Shown in pieces: positions 59,147-64,000 of a stretch of DNA of 64,000 nt (position 1 is its first letter; every line of letters starts with the position of its first letter). The stretch is from assembly GCF_002105755.1 (NCBI RefSeq), contig NZ_CP020821.1:5022001-5086000 (forward strand), read 5' to 3'. Below the pieces are notes generated by a model. It had not been told where the DNA came from, made no database searches, and was given only the letters and a program-made list of their open reading frames with translations. A program made the position numbers and the translations under genes. This DNA comes from Mycobacterium colombiense CECT 3035. GTDB lineage: Bacteria > Actinomycetota > Actinomycetes > Mycobacteriales > Mycobacteriaceae.

Positions 59147-61152
59147 CTACCAGTGCACCCCGGGCACCAGGCGGACCAGCCGCTTGACCGGACGCGGTGT
59201 CCGGAGGCCCCGGGTGACGGCGCGCACCGGCCGGCTGGGCTTGCGGCGGGCGGTCCGCGGGCCGCGGCGGGCTCGGTGGTTTGCCCGCGCGCCGCGGCCG
59301 AATCCGGATAGCCGAGGTAGAGCTGGTGCAGCACGCGCCGCGAGGTCCGCGGGGCGAAGTAATTGCCGGCCTCGGCGAGCGTGCCCAGCGGCGTGTCGAT
59401 GCGGGCCGGCTTGTCCACCAGCCCGCGCACCACCATCGCCGCCGCGCGCTCGGGGCTGATCGCCGGCACCGGGTTGAGCCGGTGCGACGGCACGATCATC
59501 GGGGTGCGCACCAGCGGCATGTGGATGTTGGTGAACGTGATGTGGTCGGACAGCACCTCCGAGCCCACCACGTCGGAGAACGCGTCCAGCGCGGCCTTGC
59601 TCGGCAGGTAGGAGCTGTACTTGGGATTGCGGGCCTGCACGCCTGCGCTCGACACGTTGACGACGTGACCGAACCGGCGCTCGCGCCAGTGCGGTAGCAG
59701 CGCCAGCACCATCCGCACCGCGCCGAAGTAGTTGACCGCCATAACCCGTTCGTAATCGTGCAGCCGGTCGGTGGAGTTGACCACCGAGCGGCGGATCGAG
59801 CGGCCGGCGTTGTTCACCAGGTAGTCGACGTGGTCGAAGCGGCCCAGGATGTCCTTGACCGTATGTTCCACCGACGCGGAATCGGTGACATCGCAGGTAA
59901 AGGCATGGGCCACACCGCCATTGGCGCGGATCTCGTCGACCAGCGCATCGAGCGCCGCGCCGTTGCGGGCCAGCGCGAACACGGTGGCGCCCCGCTCGGC
60001 GATCGCGATGGCCGCGGCCCGGCCGATGCCGCTGGACGCGCCGGTGATGATGACGTGGCGGCCCTGCAACGGTCCCTGCGGATCGTCGCGGCGCGCGCGA
60101 TCGGGATCGAGGTGCTCCGCCCAGTACCGCCACAGCTTGGGCGCGTAGTCGGCGAACTCCGGAACGCTGATCCCGGTGCCCTGCAAGGCGTTTCGTGTCT
60201 TCTCGCTGACAAAGGTGGGCGCCAGGTCGACGACGTCGAGCACCTCGGCGGGGATGCCGAGCTGGGTGGCCGCCATGTTGCGCACCACCCTGGCGCGACC
60301 GCGCACCTTGAGCACCGGGGCGGCCACCGCGCGGGGCAGCGACCCGCGCAGCGGCGGCAGCCCGGCCGCCTTGGCCACGCCGCGGTAGATGCCGCGCAGG
60401 CCGATCGTCTTCTCCGCGGTCAGGTGGAACGTCTGCCCGTCCCGACCCTCGGCATGCATCAGCGCGACCAGGGCGTCCACCACGTAGTCGACCGGCACGA
60501 TGTTGGTGCGGCCGGTGTCGGGCAGCAGCATCGGGGTCAGCCGGGGTAGCACCGCCAGCTTGGCCAGCACGCCGAAGAAGTAATACGGGCCGTCCACCTT
60601 GTCCATCTCGCCGGTGCGTGAATCGCCCACCACCACGGCCGGGCGGTAGATGCGGTGCCGCAGCCCGGGCGCCGAGCGCACCAGCAGCTCGGCCTCGAAC
60701 TTGGTCTGGTGATAGGGCGTCGGCAGCTGCTGGCCGACGTCGAAGTCGTCCTCGGTGTATTCGCCGGCGAAATCGCCGGCCACGGCGATCGACGAGACGT
60801 GGTGCAACGTCGCGTCCAGCCGCTGCGCCAGGCCGATCACCGCGCGGGTGCCCTCGACGTTGCTGGCCCGCTGCTCGGGCTCACCGGCGGTGATGTCGTA
60901 GATCGCCGCGCAGTGCACCACGTGATCGATGTCGCCCAGCTCGGCGAGGACCTCGTCGCTCAGGTCCAGCTCCGGAAGGCCGCCGACCAGGGGTTTCACC
61001 CGGTCGCCCCAGCGTTCCGCGAGCCGCTCGAAGCGGCCCAACGACTGCCGTCGCACCAGCACCCACACCTGCGCGTCGGGGCGGGATTCCACGAGACGTG
61101 ACACGACTCGGCGGCCAATAAACCCGGTACCGCCGGTAACGACATACCGCAT
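59147..61152 (-). CDS. acrA1: AcrA1-like two-domain acyl-CoA reductase/SDR protein, probable frameshift near C-terminus
   Basis: Large multidomain oxidoreductase of mycobacterial lipid metabolism. It starts MRYVVTGGTGFIGR (ATG at 61152) with an extended SDR domain (GGTGFIG, then YHQTKFEAE) of ~370 residues, followed by a classical SDR domain with GASSGIGRA, NNAGRS and YLPSK. The reading frame then passes PDSAAARGQTTEP and would continue to 59056, running 91 bases into cmaA1. A frame one base off carries RTPRPVKRLVRLVPGVHW and stops at 59147, the C-terminus I recall for M. tuberculosis Rv3391. So one base appears lost between about 59225 and 59290. Coordinates given assume the restored end. 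Confidence 0.83.
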
Positions 61153-61222
61153 GAAGACATGGTGGCGGTGGCAGCCGCGCACGTCAACTGCCGATCTTGC
61201 GCGGGGCGTTGCGCGCGGGAGG

Positions 61223-61936
61223 TCAGTTGCGGAAGTCGCGGATCCCGTCCCAGTCGACCAGCGTCCAGCCGGTCATCGGGTTACCGCTGATCACCACGCG
61301 GCCCGTGTTGGGAATCGGGTGGCTGTCCATCAGGCTGTCCTTGGCGTTCTGCGCGTTCATCAGCGTCCACACCATGATCGAGTTCCGGTGTGAGAACACC
61401 ACCGGGTTGCGGTGGCCGCTGTTGTAGATCTTGTTGATGGCCGCAGTGAACTGGTCGTTGAACTCCTTGCCGCTGACCGAGCCGGGGATGCTGTCGGACA
61501 CGTCGCCGTTGATCCAGTTGACCGGCGCCAGCATGTACGTCGACTTCGCCATGGACTCGGGCTTGCCGTTGAACCAGCCCGCGTTGATCTCCTGGATGCC
61601 GGGCAGGACCTCGACCTGCTTGCCCAGCTCGGCGGCCAGCGGTGCGGCGGTTTGCTGGGTCCGGGTCATGGTGGAGGCGTAGACGCTGTCGTAGTCCTTG
61701 CGGCCGAGTTGGTGCGCGAGCTGCTCGGCCTGCCCCTTGCCCTCCGGCGTCAGGCCCGGGCCCGGCACCTCGGTGTCGATGGTGCCGCTGGCGTTGGCCT
61801 CGGACTGGGCGTGGCGGATGAACGTCACCGTGATGGACCGCGCCTGCGGTGAGCCGCCGCAGCCGGCGACGACCATCGTTGCGGTGAGCGCGGCGAGCGC
61901 CATCGTGGCTTTCCGGATCATGCTGCGCTGGGGCAT
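61223..61936 (-). CDS. lpqD: LpqD, lipoprotein of the histidine phosphatase family
   Basis: 237-residue exported lipoprotein: signal peptide with lipobox VAGC, lipidated Cys26. The histidine phosphatase core has FIRHAQSEAN with the phospho-acceptor His42 and the second histidine in VVFSHRNSIM. Substrate is unknown; the family removes phosphate from many small molecules or phosphoproteins at the cell surface. ATG at 61936. It lies upstream of acrA1 on the same strand and divergent from htdY. Confidence 0.9.
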   Translation of the reverse strand: MPQRSMIRKATMALAALTATMVVAGCGGSPQARSITVTFIRHAQSEANASGTIDTEVPGPGLTPEGKGQAEQLAHQLGRKDYDSVYASTMTRTQQTAAPLAAELGKQVEVLPGIQEINAGWFNGKPESMAKSTYMLAPVNWINGDVSDSIPGSVSGKEFNDQFTAAINKIYNSGHRNPVVFSHRNSIMVWTLMNAQNAKDSLMDSHPIPNTGRVVISGNPMTGWTLVDWDGIRDFRN

Positions 61937-62075
61937 GTCGATTAGCCTGCCTTGCCGACGGCTCCGGTGGGAAGGGTTTGCGACGGTTTGTTACCGCGCG
62001 GCCCCGGGGAGATCGCCGTTTCGCCGGATGCCAGAGTGGACTTCAGGATCACTACTCAACGATCGGGAGACTTCC

Positions 62076-62948
62076 ATGGCGATTGATCCGAGTGCCGTCG
62101 GCGCGGTGACCGAACCCATGCAGTTCGAATGGACCGACAGGGACACGCTGCTCTACGCGCTCGGTGTCGGCGCCGGGATCGACGACCTGCCGTTCACCAC
62201 CGAGAACAGCCATGACATCGACCAGCAGGTGCTGCCCACATATGCGGTGATCTGCTGCCCGGCGTTCGGCGCGGCCGGCCTGGTCGGAAAGTTCAACTGG
62301 GCCATGCTGTTACACGGATCGCAGAGCATCCGGCTGCACGCGCCGCTGCCGCCCGCGGGCAAGCTCTCGGTGGTGTCCGAGGTCGCCGACATCCAGGACA
62401 AGGGCGAGGGCAAGAACGCGATCCTGGTGTTGCGCGGCCGGGGCACCGAGCCGGATTCCGGCCAGCTGATCGCCGAGACGCTGACCACCCTGGTCATCCG
62501 CGGCGAGGGCGGCTTCGGGGGCATGCCGGGCCAGCGGCCCGTCGCGCCGGAATTCCCGGACCGCGAGCCCGACGCCCGGATTCCGCTGCCCACCCGCGAG
62601 GACCAGGCGCTGATCTACCGGCTCTCCGGTGATCGCAACCCGCTGCACAGCGACCCGTGGTTCGCCCGGGAGCTGGCCGGCTTCCCCAAGCCGATCCTGC
62701 ACGGCCTGTGCACCTACGGGGTGTCGGGCCGCGCGCTGGTGTCCGAGCTCGGCGGGGGCGTCGCGGCCAACGTCACCTCGATCGCCTCGCGGTTCACCTC
62801 GCCGGTGTTCCCCGGCGAGACGCTGACCACGCTGATCTGGCGCACCGAGCCGGGCAAGGCGGTGTTCCGCACCGAGGCGTCCGGCGCGGAGGGGTCCGGC
62901 CCCCGGGTGGTGCTCGACGACGGCGCGGTGGAATACGCGACAGGCTAA
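62076..62948 (+). CDS. htdY: 3-hydroxyacyl-thioester dehydratase HtdY
   Basis: 290-residue double-hotdog (R)-specific hydratase/dehydratase, same length as M. tuberculosis Rv3389c. The catalytic hydratase-2 motif is YRLSGDRNPLHSDPWFA in the C-terminal hotdog; the N-terminal hotdog has lost it. It can interconvert 3-hydroxyacyl and enoyl thioesters, in fatty-acid or mycolate metabolism. I chose the ATG at 62076, with GGGAG upstream; the frame is open further up but that is antisense to lpqD. Convergent with otsB2. Confidence 0.93.
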   Translation: MAIDPSAVGAVTEPMQFEWTDRDTLLYALGVGAGIDDLPFTTENSHDIDQQVLPTYAVICCPAFGAAGLVGKFNWAMLLHGSQSIRLHAPLPPAGKLSVVSEVADIQDKGEGKNAILVLRGRGTEPDSGQLIAETLTTLVIRGEGGFGGMPGQRPVAPEFPDREPDARIPLPTREDQALIYRLSGDRNPLHSDPWFARELAGFPKPILHGLCTYGVSGRALVSELGGGVAANVTSIASRFTSPVFPGETLTTLIWRTEPGKAVFRTEASGAEGSGPRVVLDDGAVEYATG

Positions 62949-62972
62949 GGGCGGCGCGCCGCTAGCCCGAAG

Positions 62973-64000
62973 TTACGAGAGCTGATCCGCCAGCCGGCCG
63001 GTGAATTCGGCTGCCCGCGTGGGACTGTCGAGCGCGAAGAGCGCGGCGGTGGCGCGGTCGCCGTCGTCGCCGTGCCGCACCAGGATCGGCACGCCCCGGA
63101 CGGTCCCCGCGCGCACCGCGTCGAACGCGTCCTCGTCGGTGATGTCGTCGCCGAGGTAGACCGGCGTCAGCGGACCCGACCCCGCCTCGTGCAGGTGATC
63201 GATCACCCAGCGCAGCGTCTTGCCCTTGTCCCAGTCGAGGTCCGGGCGCAGCTCGATGACCTCGCGGCCGGTCGTGACCCGGAGTTCGTCGCGGCGGCCC
63301 GCGGCGCGCACCGCCGCCAGCACCTCGCCCACCCGGTCACGTTCGGCGTTGCGGTAGTGCACGGCCACCCCGAACCGCTTGTGCTCCACCACAACACCGG
63401 GAATTCCGGCGAGCCGGTCGCGCAGCTGTCCGGCCGCCTGCTCGAGCACCGGGATGGCGGCGGCCGCGTCGTCGTTCTGGTGGTGGGTCCCGTCGGGCGC
63501 GGTCAGCTCGAAGCCGTGGCTGCCGGCATACCAGATTCCTTTCACCCCAACGCGTTTCGTGACATCAGCGAGGTCACGGCCGGACAGCACCGCCACCGGG
63601 CACCGTGCGGCCAGCCGGTCCAGCGCCTCGGTGGCCCCGTCGACGGGCCGCGCCGTGTCCGGATCGTCCACGATGTCCGAGAGCGTGCCGTCGAAGTCGA
63701 AGAACACGGCCGGTTGCCGGTCGGCGAGCCCATCGGCCAAGGCCTGCAACGCATCGGGCAGCTGCGACATGCGGAGGTCGCCGGTCCGCACGGTGACGTC
63801 GCGCAGGGCGTCGACCACCACGTCGGCGCCCGCCTCGCACAACGTCTCGCCGTGCCCGGCCGGGTCGACGGCGATCACCAGCGCGAACCCGGCGGCGCGT
63901 GCGGCCTCGATGCCGGCGGCGTCCCCGGCGACCACGACGCAGCGTCCGGGGCGCACCTGCAGCCGGTCGGCCGCCTGCGCCGGGTCGTGCGCCGCGATGA
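62973..64000 (-). CDS. otsB2: Trehalose-6-phosphate phosphatase OtsB2 (5' end beyond window)
   Basis: HAD-family phosphatase that makes trehalose from trehalose-6-phosphate; essential in M. tuberculosis. The frame is open to the window edge (MycTb OtsB2 is ~390 residues; about 342 codons are visible). A pseudo-HAD N-terminal region precedes the catalytic domain: FFDFDGTLSDIVDDPD with the nucleophile, VLSGRDLADV, GSHGFEL, KGKTLRWVIDHL and YLGDDITDEDAFDAV for metal binding. By recall this gene is not next to htdY in M. tuberculosis, so a rearrangement or deletion lies between them. Confidence 0.9.
   Translation of the reverse strand, partial: IAAHDPAQAADRLQVRPGRCVVVAGDAAGIEAARAAGFALVIAVDPAGHGETLCEAGADVVVDALRDVTVRTGDLRMSQLPDALQALADGLADRQPAVFFDFDGTLSDIVDDPDTARPVDGATEALDRLAARCPVAVLSGRDLADVTKRVGVKGIWYAGSHGFELTAPDGTHHQNDDAAAAIPVLEQAAGQLRDRLAGIPGVVVEHKRFGVAVHYRNAERDRVGEVLAAVRAAGRRDELRVTTGREVIELRPDLDWDKGKTLRWVIDHLHEAGSGPLTPVYLGDDITDEDAFDAVRAGTVRGVPILVRHGDDGDRATAALFALDSPTRAAEFTGRLADQLS

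Overview
The window is a GC-rich chromosomal segment of a slow-growing, non-tuberculous Mycobacterium. The evidence is gene content and order: an ESX-4 type VII secretion locus, rplM-rpsI, glmM, glmS, the alr-tsaEBD-rimI-groES-groEL1 block, whiB3, sigD with its anti-sigma gene, guaB2-guaB3-choD, guaA, the SOS mutasome genes imuA' and imuB, cmaA1, acrA1, lpqD, htdY and otsB2. From recall, this follows the M. tuberculosis order from about Rv3449 down to Rv3389c, with replaced or missing segments and a final jump to an Rv3372-like otsB2. Species cannot be named from the sequence alone. I saw no rRNA or tRNA gene and no CRISPR array.

Layout. 1-8001: ESX-4, with mycP4 (cut by the window edge) and eccD4 on the minus strand, and eccC4, an Rv3446c-type gene, esxU and esxT on the plus strand, closed by a strong hairpin terminator. 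8251-9287: ribosomal proteins L13 and S9. 9380-17087: amino-sugar and cell-wall precursor genes glmM and glmS, with an EspC-like small protein and its broken Ala/Gly-rich neighbour, an F420-type oxidoreductase and a hydrolase-like protein between them. 17208-27094: membrane proteins, the NAD(P)HX repair enzyme, a frameshifted gadB, then a tightly overlapping operon for D-alanine supply (alr) and t6A tRNA modification (tsaE, tsaB, tsaD) with rimI. 27146-29445: CIRCE-controlled groES-groEL1. 29638-32554: an FAD monooxygenase, a HabA-like membrane protein, a degenerate SodC-like lipoprotein and whiB3. 32914-40251: Rv3415c-like gene, sigD-rsdA, guaB2-guaB3 and choD. 40253-41343: an IS481-family element inserted at the choD stop codon. 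41401-46057: an AtsK-type dioxygenase divergent from its TetR regulator across two perfect operators, then a GH65 phosphorylase-beta-phosphoglucomutase pair. 46128-50028: a methyltransferase-methyltransferase-MFS exporter operon divergent from an HxlR regulator, sitting where M. tuberculosis has other genes. 50074-54180: guaA and the SOS-controlled imuA'-imuB. 54171-64000: mostly lipid and mycolate genes (lactate monooxygenase, a KasB-like paralogue, iunH, cmaA1, acrA1, lpqD, htdY) and the start of otsB2.

Two themes stand out. First, five single-base losses break otherwise conserved genes (two in the Rv3439c-like gene, one each in gadB, imuB and acrA1). Four are explained by a five-base G or C run reading as four, so sequencing or consensus error is the leading explanation. 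Second, several small structures lie outside the genes: a 45-bp dispersed element with compensatory changes in its terminal stem, a 57-bp perfect tandem duplication inside imuA', a hairpin that would hide the ribosome-binding site of the IS481 transposase, and twin 16-bp operators for the TetR regulator.
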